A stretch of DNA of 64,000 nucleotides from Pseudomonas sp. 8Z (GCF_902506535.1 NZ_LR733826.1:62001-126000), one strand, 5' to 3'; numbered from the stretch's first letter, positions 8,075-18,107 are shown. Notes: a model not told the origin generated them from the sequence alone. Numbers and translations are program-made.

Positions 8075-9157
8075 TCAGCGCCAGTTGTACAGTTCCTTTT
8101 CCGTCAGCGCCTGCATGGGGGTGGCCAGGGCTTGGAAGGCTTTCATCGAGGCCCAGATACGGCCATTGAGGTCGCTCTGGGCGGCCAGTTCGCCGAGCAC
8201 GTTTTCGGTTTCGTACTGCATGGCGTGCAGCACGTCGTCGGGGAGGCGTTTGAGCTGGGTGCCGCCTTTTTTCAGCTCCTGCAGCGCCTTGGCGTTGTTG
8301 AACACGTAGTCGTCCATCATATCCAGGGTCGAGGCGCGCGCGGCTTCGCTGACGATGGCTTGCAGGTCGGCCGGCAGGGCGTCGTAGGCTTTCTGGTTGA
8401 TCAGCAGTTCCAGCACCGACTGCGGTTCCTGCCAGCCGGGGTAGTAGTAATACTTGGCGGCTTTTTGCAGGCCGAAGGCCAGGTCGTTGTACGGGCTGAC
8501 CCAGTCAGTGGCGTCGATAGCGCCGGTTTGCAGGGCGGTGAAGATTTCCCCGCCCGGCAGGACTACGGTGGTGGCGCCGAGCTTGCTCCAGACTTCGCTG
8601 CCCAGGCCGGGTATGCGGATCTTCAGGCCTTTGATGTCGTCCAGGCTGTTGATCTCTTTGTTGAACCAGCCGCCCATCTGCATGGTGCTGTTGCCGGCGG
8701 TCAGAGGTTTCACGCCGAAGGGGGCGTAGGCCTCGTCCCACAGCGCCTGTCCGCCGCCGTGGCTGAGCCAGGCGTTCATCTCCAGGGTGGACAGGCCGAA
8801 GGGCACGGCGCCGAAGAACTGTGCGGCCGGCACCTTGCCCTTCCAGTAATACGGCGCGCCATGGCCGAGTTCGGCGGTGCCGCGCGAAACGGCGTCGAAC
8901 ACTTCCAGGGCGGGCACCAATTCGCCCGCGGCGTAGACCTTGACGGTCAGGCGCCCGGCGCTCATGGCGTTGATACGCTCGGCCAGGCGCTCGGCAGCGG
9001 TGCCGGTGCCCGGAGCGTTCTTCGGCCAGGTGGTGACCATCTTCCAGTGGAAGGTCTGCGCGGGCGCGGCGGCCTGGTTGGCAGGGGCGGAATCGTCCTT
9101 GCAGCCGATCAGGCCGAGGGCGAGCAGGGGCAGGAGAAGCAGAGAGCGAAGGCGCAT
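8075..9157 (-). CDS. TRAP transporter solute-binding lipoprotein (copy 2 of tandem pair)
   Basis: The protein has 360 residues with a lipobox (LALGLIGC, Cys19), so it is membrane-tethered rather than freely periplasmic. The DctP fold is clear: WKMVTTWPKNAPG near the N-terminus, INAMSAGRLTVKVYAAGELVP, and the ligand-loop regions GLKIRIPGLGSEVWSKLG and ATDWVSPYND. The ligand-binding Arg sits in the LKIRIPG segment, as usual for carboxylate ligands. The MVTTWP start suggests the 2-oxo acid (TakP-like) branch. No small or large TRAP permease gene is nearby. It is highly similar to the gene at 9210-10304 and separated from it by a terminator. Confidence 0.88.
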   Translation of the reverse strand: MRLRSLLLLPLLALGLIGCKDDSAPANQAAAPAQTFHWKMVTTWPKNAPGTGTAAERLAERINAMSAGRLTVKVYAAGELVPALEVFDAVSRGTAELGHGAPYYWKGKVPAAQFFGAVPFGLSTLEMNAWLSHGGGQALWDEAYAPFGVKPLTAGNSTMQMGGWFNKEINSLDDIKGLKIRIPGLGSEVWSKLGATTVVLPGGEIFTALQTGAIDATDWVSPYNDLAFGLQKAAKYYYYPGWQEPQSVLELLINQKAYDALPADLQAIVSEAARASTLDMMDDYVFNNAKALQELKKGGTQLKRLPDDVLHAMQYETENVLGELAAQSDLNGRIWASMKAFQALATPMQALTEKELYNWR

Positions 9158-9173
9158 GGGCAGTCATTCCTAA

Positions 9174-9201
9174 GAAAAACGGGGCCTGTTTCGGCCCCGT
9201 T
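9174..9201 (-). terminator. Rho-independent terminator between the two TRAP binding-protein genes
   Basis: On the minus strand AACGGGGCC, loop GAAACA, GGCCCCGTT is followed by TTTCTT. It ends transcription of the upstream copy (9210-10304), so the second copy may have its own promoter or rely on read-through. Confidence 0.82.
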
Positions 9202-9209
9202 CGGTTGGC

Positions 9210-10304
9210 TTAACGCCAGTTGTACAGCTCTTTCTCGGTCAGCGATTGCATGGCGCTGGCTTGTTCGAGGAAGGCTTTCTGCGAGGCCCAGATACGGCCA
9301 TTGAGGTCGTTCTCGGCGGCCAGGCTGTTGAGCACGACCTCGGATTCCTTGCGCATGGCCTGCAGCACGTCATCCGGCAGGCGCTTGAGCTGCACGCCCT
9401 CTTTCTTCAGGCTGTCCAGCGCCTTGGCGTTGTTGAACACGTAGTCGTCCATCATGTCCAGGGTGGCGGCACGTGCGGCTTCGACGACGATGGCCTGCAG
9501 GTCGGTCGGCAGGGCGTCGAAGGCCTTCTGGTTGACCATCGACTCGACCACCGCCTGCGGCTCTTGCCAGCCGGGGTAGTAGTAGAACTTGGCGGCCTTG
9601 TGCAGACCGAAGGCCAGGTCGTTGTACGGGCCGACCCAGTCGGTGGCGTCGATGGCGCCGGTTTGCAGCGAGGTGAAAATCTCGCCGCCAGGCAGGTTGA
9701 CGGTGATGGCGCCGAGCTTGCTCCAGACTTCGCCGCCGAGGCCCGGCATGCGGATCTTCAGGCCCTTGATGTCATCCAGGCTGTTGATTTCCTTGTTGAA
9801 CCAGCCGGCCATCTGCATGGTGGTGTTGCCCGCCGACAGCGGTTTGACGCCGTACGGTGCGTAGGTTTCGTCCCACAGGGCCTGGCCGCCGCCGTGGCTG
9901 AGCCAGGCGTTCATTTCCAGGGTGGAGAGGCCGAACGGCACGCTGCTGAAGAACTGCGCAGCCGGCACCTTGCCCTTCCAGTAGTAGGGGGTGCCGTGAC
10001 CCATTTCGGCGGTGCCGCGCGAGACGGCGTCGAACACTTCTAGGGCCGGCACCAGCTCACCGGCGGCGTAGACCTTGACGGTCAGGCGCCCGGCGCTCAT
10101 GGCGTTAATACGCTCGGCCAGGCGCTCGGCGGCGGTGCCCAGGCCGGGGAAGTTCTTCGGCCAGGAGGTGACCATTTTCCAGTGGATGGTTTCTGCCGGC
10201 TTGGCAGCGGCTTGTTCGCTGCCGGCCTTGTCATCCTTGCAGCCAACCAGGCCGATGGCGGCCATCAGGGTCAAGGCGGCGCCGAACAGATTGCGGCGTT
10301 TCAT
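9210..10304 (-). CDS. TRAP transporter solute-binding lipoprotein (copy 1 of tandem pair)
   Basis: The ATG at 10304 (MKRRNLFGAA) is preceded by GGAG at 8 nt. A longer frame to 10370 lacks this, so I use 10304, giving 364 residues. The lipobox is AAIGLVGC (Cys22). DctP-family motifs match the neighbouring copy almost residue for residue: WKMVTSWPKN, GLKIRMPGLGGEVWSKLG, ATDWVGPYND and the shared C-terminus LTEKELYNWR. This indicates a recent gene duplication. As with its twin, cognate DctQ/DctM membrane subunits are absent here. Confidence 0.88.
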   Translation of the reverse strand: MKRRNLFGAALTLMAAIGLVGCKDDKAGSEQAAAKPAETIHWKMVTSWPKNFPGLGTAAERLAERINAMSAGRLTVKVYAAGELVPALEVFDAVSRGTAEMGHGTPYYWKGKVPAAQFFSSVPFGLSTLEMNAWLSHGGGQALWDETYAPYGVKPLSAGNTTMQMAGWFNKEINSLDDIKGLKIRMPGLGGEVWSKLGAITVNLPGGEIFTSLQTGAIDATDWVGPYNDLAFGLHKAAKFYYYPGWQEPQAVVESMVNQKAFDALPTDLQAIVVEAARAATLDMMDDYVFNNAKALDSLKKEGVQLKRLPDDVLQAMRKESEVVLNSLAAENDLNGRIWASQKAFLEQASAMQSLTEKELYNWR

Positions 10305-10379
10305 CGAGTCGTCTCCAGAGTAGGGGTCAGTGGCGTGTGGGGGGCGCCAGTCGCGCCAAGGCCCATGCACGCCCGGTCG

Positions 10380-12563
10380 TTACAGGGCTTCGAGCTTGGC
10401 GTACGCCAGCATCAGCCATTTGCTGCCTTCGTTTTCAAAATTCACCTGCACCCGCGCCTGCGCGCCGGCCCCCTCGAAGTTGAGGATGGTGCCTTCACCG
10501 AACAGGCTGTGCTGCACGCGCTGGCCCAAGCTGAAGGGCGTTTGCGGCACGGCGCTGCCGGCGAACAGGCTGCTGCCACCCATGCTGGTGGTGCTCACCG
10601 GGCGGCTGACGCTGTTGGACAGGCGCACTTCCTGAATCAGCGGTGCGGGTATTTCGCGGACGAAGCGCGAGACTTTGTTGTAGGTCTCGCTACCGTAGAG
10701 ACGTCGGGTTTCGGCGTAGCTGATCACCAGCTTCTGCATGGCACGGGTAATGCCGACATAAGCCAGGCGGCGTTCTTCTTCCAGGCGGCCCGGTTCTTCC
10801 AGGCTCATCTTGTGCGGGAACAGACCCTCTTCCATGCCTACCAGGAACACCAGCGGAAATTCCAGGCCCTTGGCGCTGTGCAGGGTCATCAGTTGAATGC
10901 TGTCTTCGTTCTCGGCGGCCTGGGTGTCACCGGCCTCCAGCGAGGCGTGGGTGAGGAAGGCCTGCAGCGGGGTCAGCTCGTCGTCTTCGTCGTTCTCGAA
11001 GGTGCGCGCGGCGCTGACCAGTTCCTCCAGGTTTTCCACCCGTGCCTGGCCTTTTTCGCCCTTTTCCGCCTCGTGGTAGGCGAGCAGGCCGCTCTGTTCG
11101 ATGACCACCTGGGTCATCTGGTGCAGCGGCATAGCCAGTACCTTTTGCGCGAGGTTTTCGATCAGTTCGATAAAGCCTGTCAGTGCACCCGAGGCGCGGC
11201 CAGGCAGCACCTTGTTAGCGAGCATCAGGCGAATCGCTTCCCACATGTGCACGTCATGCGCGCGGGCATATTCGCGGATGGTCTCGATGCTCTTCTCGCC
11301 GATGCCACGGGCCGGCACGTTGATGATGCGCTCCAGCGCCGCGTCGTTGCCGCGCCCGTCGAGCAGGCGCAGGTAGGCCATGGCGTTCTTGATCTCGGCG
11401 CGTTCGAAGAAGCGCTGACCGCCGTAGATGCGGTAGGGAATCTTCTCGCGCAGCAGCGCCTCTTCGAGCACCCGCGACTGGGCGTTGGAGCGGTAGAGAA
11501 TGGCGATTTCACTGCGCTTGAGGCCGTCCTTGCGCAGGGCGTCCTCGATGCTCTCGACCACGTAGCGTGCTTCGTCGTGCTCGTTGAAGGCGGCGTACAG
11601 GCTCAGCGGCTCGCCGTCGCCGACATCGGTGCGCAGCTCCTTGCCGAGGCGCCCGCTGTTGTTGGCGATCAGCGCGTTGGCGGCGTTGAGGATATTGGCC
11701 GTGGAGCGGTAGTTCTGCTCCAGGCGGATGATTTCCGCGTCGGCGAAGTCCTGGTCGAACTGCTGGATGTTCTCGATGCGCGCGCCACGCCAGCCGTAGA
11801 TCGACTGGTCGTCGTCGCCCACCACCATCAGGCTCTCGCCACCCTGGGCGAGCAGGCGCAGCCAGGCGTACTGCACGGCGTTGGTGTCCTGGAACTCGTC
11901 GACCAGCACATGGCGGAAGCGTTTCTGGTAATGCGCCAGCAGCCCCGGATCGTTGCGCCACAGGTCGAGGGCGCGTAGCAGCAGCTCGGCGAAATCGATC
12001 ACCCCGGTGCGCGCGCAGGCCGCTTCGTAGGCCTCGTAGATGCTGCGCATGGTGGCCAGGAACAGGTCGCCGCTGGCCTGGATGCCTTGTGCGCGAATGC
12101 CTTCGTCCTTCTGCCCGTTGATGAACCACTGCGCCTGCTTCGCTGGCCAGCGCTGTTCGTCCAGGCCGAGGTCGCGGATCACTCGCTTGATCAGGCGCTG
12201 CTGGTCGTCGGAGTCGAGAATCTGGAAGTTTTCCACCAGCCCGGCTTCCTGCCAGTGCGCGCGCAGCAGGCGATGGGCCAGGCCGTGGAAGGTGCCGACC
12301 CACATGCCGGCCGGGTTGTGCCCAAGCATGTCCTCGATGCGCTGGCGCATTTCGGCAGCGGCCTTGTTGGTGAAGGTCACCGACAGGATGCTGTGCGGCG
12401 AGACGTCCAGGCGCTGGATCAGGAAGGCGATGCGGTGCACCAGCACGCGGGTCTTGCCCGAGCCGGCACCGGCGAGCACCAATTGATGCCCAGGCGGGGT
12501 GGTCACCGCATGGTGTTGGGCTGGATTGAGGGTGGTGAGCTTGTCGTCGAGGTCATTTTGCAT
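10380..12563 (-). CDS. uvrD: DNA helicase II
   Basis: The protein has 727 residues, the usual UvrD length. SF1A helicase motifs are present in order: Q-motif LNPAQHHAV, Walker A AGAGSGKT (residues 31-38), motif Ia SVTFTNKAAAEMRQR, motif II VDEFQDTN, motif III VVGDDDQSIYGWRGA, motif IV RLEQNYRSTANIL, motif V LMTLHSAKGLEFPLVFL and motif VI RRLAYVGITRAM. It unwinds DNA 3'-5' in nucleotide excision and mismatch repair. The C-terminal Tudor-like tail (LGQRVQHSLFGEGTILNFE) that binds RNA polymerase in UvrD/PcrA is intact. Confidence 0.97.
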   Translation of the reverse strand: MQNDLDDKLTTLNPAQHHAVTTPPGHQLVLAGAGSGKTRVLVHRIAFLIQRLDVSPHSILSVTFTNKAAAEMRQRIEDMLGHNPAGMWVGTFHGLAHRLLRAHWQEAGLVENFQILDSDDQQRLIKRVIRDLGLDEQRWPAKQAQWFINGQKDEGIRAQGIQASGDLFLATMRSIYEAYEAACARTGVIDFAELLLRALDLWRNDPGLLAHYQKRFRHVLVDEFQDTNAVQYAWLRLLAQGGESLMVVGDDDQSIYGWRGARIENIQQFDQDFADAEIIRLEQNYRSTANILNAANALIANNSGRLGKELRTDVGDGEPLSLYAAFNEHDEARYVVESIEDALRKDGLKRSEIAILYRSNAQSRVLEEALLREKIPYRIYGGQRFFERAEIKNAMAYLRLLDGRGNDAALERIINVPARGIGEKSIETIREYARAHDVHMWEAIRLMLANKVLPGRASGALTGFIELIENLAQKVLAMPLHQMTQVVIEQSGLLAYHEAEKGEKGQARVENLEELVSAARTFENDEDDELTPLQAFLTHASLEAGDTQAAENEDSIQLMTLHSAKGLEFPLVFLVGMEEGLFPHKMSLEEPGRLEEERRLAYVGITRAMQKLVISYAETRRLYGSETYNKVSRFVREIPAPLIQEVRLSNSVSRPVSTTSMGGSSLFAGSAVPQTPFSLGQRVQHSLFGEGTILNFEGAGAQARVQVNFENEGSKWLMLAYAKLEAL

Positions 12564-12680
12564 CGCGGCATTCTAGGGGGGCACTTGCGCCATCACAAGC
12601 CAAGAGCGGCGCAGCCTGCAAGGCAGTGCCCCTGTTTTTAACCCAGTAGGGCCGACGCGCAGCCGATCATGCACAGGCTC

Positions 12681-14033
12681 TTACAGCAGTGCCTTGCCCT
12701 GTGCGTAGTAAGCCTGCATCTCGTCCTCGGGCACCATGCTGCCGCCCGTGGCCCAGATCAGGTGGGTGGCGTCACGCATCAGGTCGATCTGGGCCAGTTC
12801 TGGCGGCAGTTCGGCCTGCTGCGCGAGCAGGCGGGCGAAGCCGCTGGCGCCCGCGACTGCCGAAGGCTCCAGGGCCAGGTTTTCGCTATCACGCAGCAGT
12901 GCCAGGCAGGCGAACATATGCTCGTCGCTCACGGTGTAGATGCCATCGAGCAACGGCTCCATCAGCCGCCCGACGAACGCCGACGCACGGCCAACCGCCA
13001 GGCCGTCGGCGCAGGTGAGGTTGTCCAGGCCCATGTCCTGCACGCTGATGCCGTTATGCAGGCCGCTGTGCATGCCCAGCAGCATGCACGGTGAGTGCGT
13101 CGGTTCGACGAAGAAACAGTGCACGGCATCGCCGAACACCTGCTTGAGGCCGAACGCCACGCCTCCGGGGCCACCGCCGACGCCGCAGGGCAGGTAGACG
13201 ATCAGCGGGCGCTGCTTATCCACAACCACGCTTTGGGCCTGAAGTTGCCCCTGCAGACGCTGCGCGGCGACCGCATAGCCGAGAAACAGCGCGCTGGAGT
13301 CTTCATCGTCGACGAAGTGGCAGCGCGGCAGGTTGGCCGCCTCGGCGCGACCTTGGGTCACCGCCACGCTGTAGTCGGAGGCGTATTCGATCACTGTCAC
13401 GCCCTTGCTGCGCAGCAGCGCCTTCTTCCATTCGCGGGCGTCGGCGGACATGTGCACGGTGACGCGAAAACCCAGTTGCGCGCTGAGAATGCCGATGCTC
13501 AGGCCGAGGTTGCCGGTGGAGCCGACCATGATCGCGTGCTCGGCGAACAAGGCGCGAAACGGCGCGCTGGCGAAGCAGGCGTAGTCGTCGCCCTCATGCA
13601 GCAGGCCGTGTTCCTGAGCCAGGCGCTCGGCGTGCAACAGCACTTCGTAGAAGCCGCCACGGGCCTTGATCGAGCCGGAGATCGGCAGCTCGCTGTCGCA
13701 CTTTATCCACAGATGCTGCGGCGTTTGTGCATCGAGCCAGTGCGCCAGGGTCTGCGCAGCCTGTGCAATGCAGCGCAGTGGCGATTCGATGATGCCGTCG
13801 CTGGCGGCGGTCTGTGGGAACACCGTGCGAAAGTAGGCGGCGAAGCGCTGCAGGCGCTGGGCGGCGTCGGCGATGTCTGCCGGGCCCAGTGGCAGCGTAT
13901 CGCGCACCGCCTCGAACGGTTGGCGCAGTGGGTTGATCCACAGCGTTTCGCGCGCGTCGCGCAGGCGTTCGAGTTGCACATCGTGGCGGGCGCTGGCATC
14001 GGCCAGCCAGCGTTGTTCGGGGGAATCGGTCAT
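12681..14033 (-). CDS. dsdA: D-serine dehydratase (D-serine ammonia-lyase)
   Basis: The protein has 450 residues, the family length. The PLP lysine is K123 in ISGSIKARGG, and the phosphate-binding glycine loop is GSTGNLGLSIG. The family-typical PCGVGGGPGGVAFGL segment and LDNLTCADGLAVGRAS are present. It converts D-serine to pyruvate and ammonia, detoxifying D-serine and allowing its use. It is last in a minus-strand series behind an amidase and a peptide-type ABC transporter, 24 bp after the amidase, rather than beside DsdX/DsdC as in enterobacteria. The local LysR gene at 20866 may take the DsdC role (inference). Confidence 0.93.
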   Translation of the reverse strand: MTDSPEQRWLADASARHDVQLERLRDARETLWINPLRQPFEAVRDTLPLGPADIADAAQRLQRFAAYFRTVFPQTAASDGIIESPLRCIAQAAQTLAHWLDAQTPQHLWIKCDSELPISGSIKARGGFYEVLLHAERLAQEHGLLHEGDDYACFASAPFRALFAEHAIMVGSTGNLGLSIGILSAQLGFRVTVHMSADAREWKKALLRSKGVTVIEYASDYSVAVTQGRAEAANLPRCHFVDDEDSSALFLGYAVAAQRLQGQLQAQSVVVDKQRPLIVYLPCGVGGGPGGVAFGLKQVFGDAVHCFFVEPTHSPCMLLGMHSGLHNGISVQDMGLDNLTCADGLAVGRASAFVGRLMEPLLDGIYTVSDEHMFACLALLRDSENLALEPSAVAGASGFARLLAQQAELPPELAQIDLMRDATHLIWATGGSMVPEDEMQAYYAQGKALL

Positions 14034-14057
14034 GTCCGCTCCTGTGGATAAGTTGAC

Positions 14058-15548
14058 TCAGGCGAAGCCCAGGAAACCTTCGGCTTCACGCAGCGGCGTG
14101 GCGCGGCTGAGGTAGTCCAGGTCTACCTGCGGGCGGCGCAGTTCGGCGTCTGCGGCGAACAATGCCTCCAGTTCAGCGGCGAACGCCAGGGTCTGCAGGT
14201 CGCTGCCACGGCGGCCAATGATCTGCAGGCCGAATGGCATGCCGTTGCGGTCGCGCCCGGCGGGCAGGGTTACCGACGGGTGGCCGACCAAGGTAGATGC
14301 ATAGGCCAGCGACAGCCAGTGGTAATAGCTCTGCGTCGGGCGGCCATCGATCTGTTCGGGGTACAACTCGTGCCAGTCGCGCGGGCTGATGGTGGTAGTC
14401 GGGGCGAGAATGAAATCGTGCTCCTCGAAGAACGCCTGCCAGCGGCGATAAAGCTGGGTCTGGTTGGTCAGGGCGCGCACCACGTCGAGCGCCGAGTAGC
14501 TTTCGCCTTCGCGGATGTTGTCGGTGATGTTCGGCCCCATCTGCTCCGGGTGGCGGTAGAGCAGGTCGCGGTGATGGCCGGAGAAACCCAGCGCGCGAAT
14601 CACCGCGAAGGTGTCGTCGGCATCGCTGCAGTCGGGATGCGTGCGTTCGCATTGGGCGAAGACATGGCCGAAGCGCGCCAGTTTGTCGCTGAGGCTGTCG
14701 GCGATCAGACCTTCGGTAAGGGTGAAGCCGAAGTCACTGGTGACCGCGACCTTGGCGCTGCACAGATCCATCGGCGGCAGTTGGCGATAGGCAGCGGCGT
14801 CGTGGGCCAGGGCGTTGTCGATCACCGGCACCCAGGGGTCGCGGCGGTCGGCGCGAATCATCGCTGACAGCATCAGGCCGACATCGCCAACGGTGCGCGC
14901 CATTGGCCCGTTGATCGACATGGGCAGCAAGCCCAGCGGGCGGCTGTGCCCCGGTACCAGGCCTGGCGTGGCGCGAAAACCCACCACGGCGTTGAAGGCC
15001 GCCGGGCTGCGCAGGCTACCGCCGGTGTCCGAGCCGGTGGCCAACGGCGCCATGCCGCAGGCCAGCGCCACGGCCGAACCACCGGAGGAGCCGGCGGCCG
15101 AGCGGGTCAGGTCGAAGGGGTTGGCGGTCACGCCGTAGACCGCGTTGCGGGTATTGCCGCCGGCGCTCCACTCGGGGTTGTTGGCCTTGGCCATGACCAG
15201 CGCGCCGGCACCACGAAGCTGGGCGACCATGGGGTCGTCGCCACGGGCGATGTTGTCGGCGTAGATCGTGCTGCCGAAGGTGGTCGGCAGGCCGCTCACG
15301 TCGACCATGTCCTTCACGCACAGCGGCAGGCCGTGCAGGGCGCCAAGTGGCTCGCCACGGTCGATGGCGCGTTGCGCGGTGATGGCGGCCTGGCGCATGT
15401 TCGCGTAGTCATCGGCGACCAGGGCGTTGACCGCCGGATTGACCGCCTCGGCGCGGGCGATGCAGCTCTCGGCGAGTTCTACGGCGGAGAGTCGCTTGGT
15501 TGTTAGCAGGCGGCGCGCTTGCTGGGCGCTTAGATCGCAGGGTTGCAT
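14058..15548 (-). CDS. Amidase signature family hydrolase
   Basis: Starting at the ATG at 15548 (MQPCDLSAQQARRLL) gives 496 residues; the frame is open further upstream but overlaps the ABC ATPase gene. The catalytic triad is visible: K79 in LHGLPLCVKDMVDV, cis-Ser S154 in AAGSSGGSAVA and nucleophile S178 in TGSDTGGSLRSPAAF. The 24-residue Ser-Ser spacing is that of the family. No signal peptide, so it acts in the cytoplasm on an imported amide or peptide-like compound. It lies between the ABC transporter genes and dsdA, which suggests it releases a (D-)amino acid from an imported conjugate (inference). Confidence 0.9.
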   Translation of the reverse strand: MQPCDLSAQQARRLLTTKRLSAVELAESCIARAEAVNPAVNALVADDYANMRQAAITAQRAIDRGEPLGALHGLPLCVKDMVDVSGLPTTFGSTIYADNIARGDDPMVAQLRGAGALVMAKANNPEWSAGGNTRNAVYGVTANPFDLTRSAAGSSGGSAVALACGMAPLATGSDTGGSLRSPAAFNAVVGFRATPGLVPGHSRPLGLLPMSINGPMARTVGDVGLMLSAMIRADRRDPWVPVIDNALAHDAAAYRQLPPMDLCSAKVAVTSDFGFTLTEGLIADSLSDKLARFGHVFAQCERTHPDCSDADDTFAVIRALGFSGHHRDLLYRHPEQMGPNITDNIREGESYSALDVVRALTNQTQLYRRWQAFFEEHDFILAPTTTISPRDWHELYPEQIDGRPTQSYYHWLSLAYASTLVGHPSVTLPAGRDRNGMPFGLQIIGRRGSDLQTLAFAAELEALFAADAELRRPQVDLDYLSRATPLREAEGFLGFA

Positions 15549-15597
15549 GGATGAGGCTCTCTTCAGACGAAATAAAAAGGTGCGGCGCAGCGTGGCA

Positions 15598-17226
15598 TCA
15601 CAGGGCGGGGGCGAAGGCGGCGAAATCCCAGGAGCGGCCGGGCGCAACCTCGATCAACTGGCGGGTGTAGTCCGCCTTGGGCGCGCCTAGCACCTGCTCG
15701 GCGGGGCCGTACTCGACCACCTGGCCGCGCTGCATCACCAATACGTCGTCGCAGATTTGCGCGGCCACGCGCAGGTCGTGGGTGATAAACAGCACGGCGA
15801 TACCCAGGCGTTTCTGGATATCGTCGAGCAGGGCCAGCACCTGCGCCTGCACCGACACGTCGAGGGCCGAGACAGCTTCGTCGGCGACGATCACCGCAGG
15901 CTCCATGGCCAGGGCGCGGGCGATGGCGATGCGCTGGCGCTGACCCCCGGAGAATTGGTGTGGGAAGCGTTGCAGGGCATCTTCCGGCAGCCCGACCAGG
16001 CTCAGCAGCTCGGCGGCGCGGGCCAGGGCCTGCTCGCGTGGTACGCCGTAGTTCATCGGCCCCTCGATAAGACTCTGGCCAACGCTGCGGCGTGGGTTGA
16101 GCGAGCGGTAGGGGTCTTGAAAGATCATCTGGATGCGCTGGCGATGCGGTTTAAGCGCCGCCGGGCTGAGGTCGGAGATGTCCTGGCCGCTGACACGGAT
16201 GGCGCCGGAAGTCGGATCGATCAGGCGCATGACGCAGCGCGCCACGGTCGATTTGCCCGAGCCCGATTCGCCGACGATGCCCAGGGTGCGGCCTTCATAG
16301 AGCTGGAAACTGACGTTCTGCACGGCGGCGGTGCCGGTGCGCTGGCGCCACCACAGGCGCCGTGGCCCGGCATACACCTTGTGCAGTTCGGCGACATCCA
16401 GCACCACCCGTGGCCCGCTGGCGGGGCGTGGTGCGCGCGGCGTCAGGCTGGGTACGGCGGCCAGCAGGTCGCGGGTGTAGCGTTCCTGTGGGGTGCTCAG
16501 CACCTGGCGCAGCGGGCCTTGCTCGACGAGCGTGCCGAGGTGCATGACGCAGACGCGGTCGGCGATATCCGCCACCACGCCCATGTCGTGGGTGATGAAC
16601 AGCACCGCCGTGCCGTGTTTCTCCTGCAGCTCGCGAATCAGCTTGAGAATCTGGTGCTGAGTGGTGACGTCCAGCGCGGTGGTCGGCTCGTCGGCGATCA
16701 GCAGGCGCGGCTCCAGCAGCAGCGCCATGGCGATCATGATGCGCTGGCGCTGGCCGCCGGAGAGCTGGTGTGGATAACTCGCGTAGATGCGCTCGATATC
16801 CGGCAGGTGCACCTGCTCCAGCGCGGCCAGCACGCGTTCACGGCGGGTGGCGGCATTGTCGCGGGTATGCTGGGCGAGCACTTCGTCCAGTTGCCGCCCA
16901 ACGCTGAGCACCGGATTGAGTGCGGTCATCGGCTCCTGAAAGATCATCGCCATGCGGCTGCCGCGCAGCTCGGCCAGGCGCGCGGGTGAGGCCTGCAGCA
17001 GGTCTTCGCCGTCGAGCAGGATGCGTCCGCCGCTGGCGCGCAGGGCGCCTTGTGGCAGCAGGCCCATGGCCGTCAGCGAGGACACCGACTTGCCCGAGCC
17101 GCTTTCGCCGACCAGGCACAGGGTTTCGCCAGCATGAATTTCAAAGCTGATGCCCTTGAGGATGGGCCGCGGTGCGGCGCCGGTGGTTTCGACCTGAAGG
17201 TTTTCCACTTGCAGTACGGCGGTCAT
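15598..17226 (-). CDS. Peptide-type ABC transporter, fused ATP-binding subunits
   Basis: The protein (542 residues) contains two complete ABC cassettes in tandem, equivalent to DppD plus DppF (as in YejF/GsiA). The first has [27 protein letters not shown] and [14 protein letters not shown]. The second has [28 protein letters not shown] and [14 protein letters not shown]. Both Walker sites look functional. It starts 2 bp after the permease stop region and belongs to the operon running from 20708 down to dsdA. Confidence 0.93.
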   Translation of the reverse strand: MTAVLQVENLQVETTGAAPRPILKGISFEIHAGETLCLVGESGSGKSVSSLTAMGLLPQGALRASGGRILLDGEDLLQASPARLAELRGSRMAMIFQEPMTALNPVLSVGRQLDEVLAQHTRDNAATRRERVLAALEQVHLPDIERIYASYPHQLSGGQRQRIMIAMALLLEPRLLIADEPTTALDVTTQHQILKLIRELQEKHGTAVLFITHDMGVVADIADRVCVMHLGTLVEQGPLRQVLSTPQERYTRDLLAAVPSLTPRAPRPASGPRVVLDVAELHKVYAGPRRLWWRQRTGTAAVQNVSFQLYEGRTLGIVGESGSGKSTVARCVMRLIDPTSGAIRVSGQDISDLSPAALKPHRQRIQMIFQDPYRSLNPRRSVGQSLIEGPMNYGVPREQALARAAELLSLVGLPEDALQRFPHQFSGGQRQRIAIARALAMEPAVIVADEAVSALDVSVQAQVLALLDDIQKRLGIAVLFITHDLRVAAQICDDVLVMQRGQVVEYGPAEQVLGAPKADYTRQLIEVAPGRSWDFAAFAPAL

Positions 17227-17228
17227 GT

Positions 17229-18107
17229 TCAGCCCTCCCGGTTCTGCATTTTCGGATCGAGGGCGTCACGCGCCGCATCGCCGAGCAGGTTGATCGACAG
17301 AATGCACAGCGACAGCAGCAAGCCGGCCCAGAAGATCAGCGACGGCTTGAGCTGAAAGAAGGTGCGGCCATCGGCCATGATGTTGCCCCAGGTGGGCGTC
17401 TCCGAACTCAGGCCGACACCGAGGAACGACAGGGTGGCCTCGGTGAGGATCGCCGCCGCGCAGATGTAGGTGCACTGCACGATCAGCGGCGCCAAGGTAT
17501 TGGGCATCAGATGGCGGCAGATGATGGTCAGCGTCGGTGTGCCCATCAATTGCGCGGCTTCGACGTAGGCCTCCTCACGGATCGACAGCACCTGCGAGCG
17601 AATCAGCCGCACCACCTGGGGAATCTCCGGGATCATGATGGCGACCATCAGCGTCCACAGGTTGGCACTGGTCAGCGAGACGATGGCGATGGCGGCAAGA
17701 ATCCCTGGAATCGCCATCAGGCCATCCATGACGCGCATCAGCAGCGCGTCGATGCTGCGAAAGTAACCCGCCAGCAGGCCCAGTGGCAGGCCCACCAGCA
17801 GCGTGGCGATGGCGACACCGATACCGACGGTCAGCGATACGCGGGCGCCATAGATGACCCGTGCGAAGAGGTCGCGGCCATAGGCATCGGTGCCTAGCCA
17901 GTGCTCTGCGCTCATGCCTTGCAGGCGCTGCGCCGGGGCGATTTCGCTGGGGTCGTGGTGGGTCAGCCAGGGCGCGAAGACGGCCATGGCGACGATCAGC
18001 ACAAGCAGGCCGACGGCGACCAGCGTGGCGCCGCGCGGGCGCTTGCGACCGAGGCTGGCGAGCAGGCGCGGCATCGTCCGCGCCTGTGGATAAATGCTCT
18101 GGCTCAT
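17229..18107 (-). CDS. Peptide-type ABC transporter permease (DppC-like)
   Basis: The ATG at 18107 (MSQSIYPQARTMPRLL) overlaps the stop of the upstream permease as TGATG. The frame is open further upstream only as an out-of-frame shadow of that permease. The protein has 292 residues, an N-terminal transmembrane anchor (TLVAVGLLVLIVAMAVFAPW), the OppC-type motif HWLGTDAYGRDLFARVIYGA and five further transmembrane helices. The EAA loop is EAAQLMGTP. It partners the DppB-like gene in the inner membrane. Confidence 0.92.
   Translation of the reverse strand: MSQSIYPQARTMPRLLASLGRKRPRGATLVAVGLLVLIVAMAVFAPWLTHHDPSEIAPAQRLQGMSAEHWLGTDAYGRDLFARVIYGARVSLTVGIGVAIATLLVGLPLGLLAGYFRSIDALLMRVMDGLMAIPGILAAIAIVSLTSANLWTLMVAIMIPEIPQVVRLIRSQVLSIREEAYVEAAQLMGTPTLTIICRHLMPNTLAPLIVQCTYICAAAILTEATLSFLGVGLSSETPTWGNIMADGRTFFQLKPSLIFWAGLLLSLCILSINLLGDAARDALDPKMQNREG

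Noticed and set aside
12564..12680. A GGGGCAC..GTGCCCC hairpin followed by TTTTT between uvrD and dsdA
   Set aside because: Its T-tract is on the plus strand, where no gene ends, so I do not call it a terminator.
15757..16989. A 410-codon plus-strand open frame opposite the ABC ATPase gene
   Set aside because: Antisense shadow typical of GC-rich DNA; the minus strand encodes two intact ABC cassettes.
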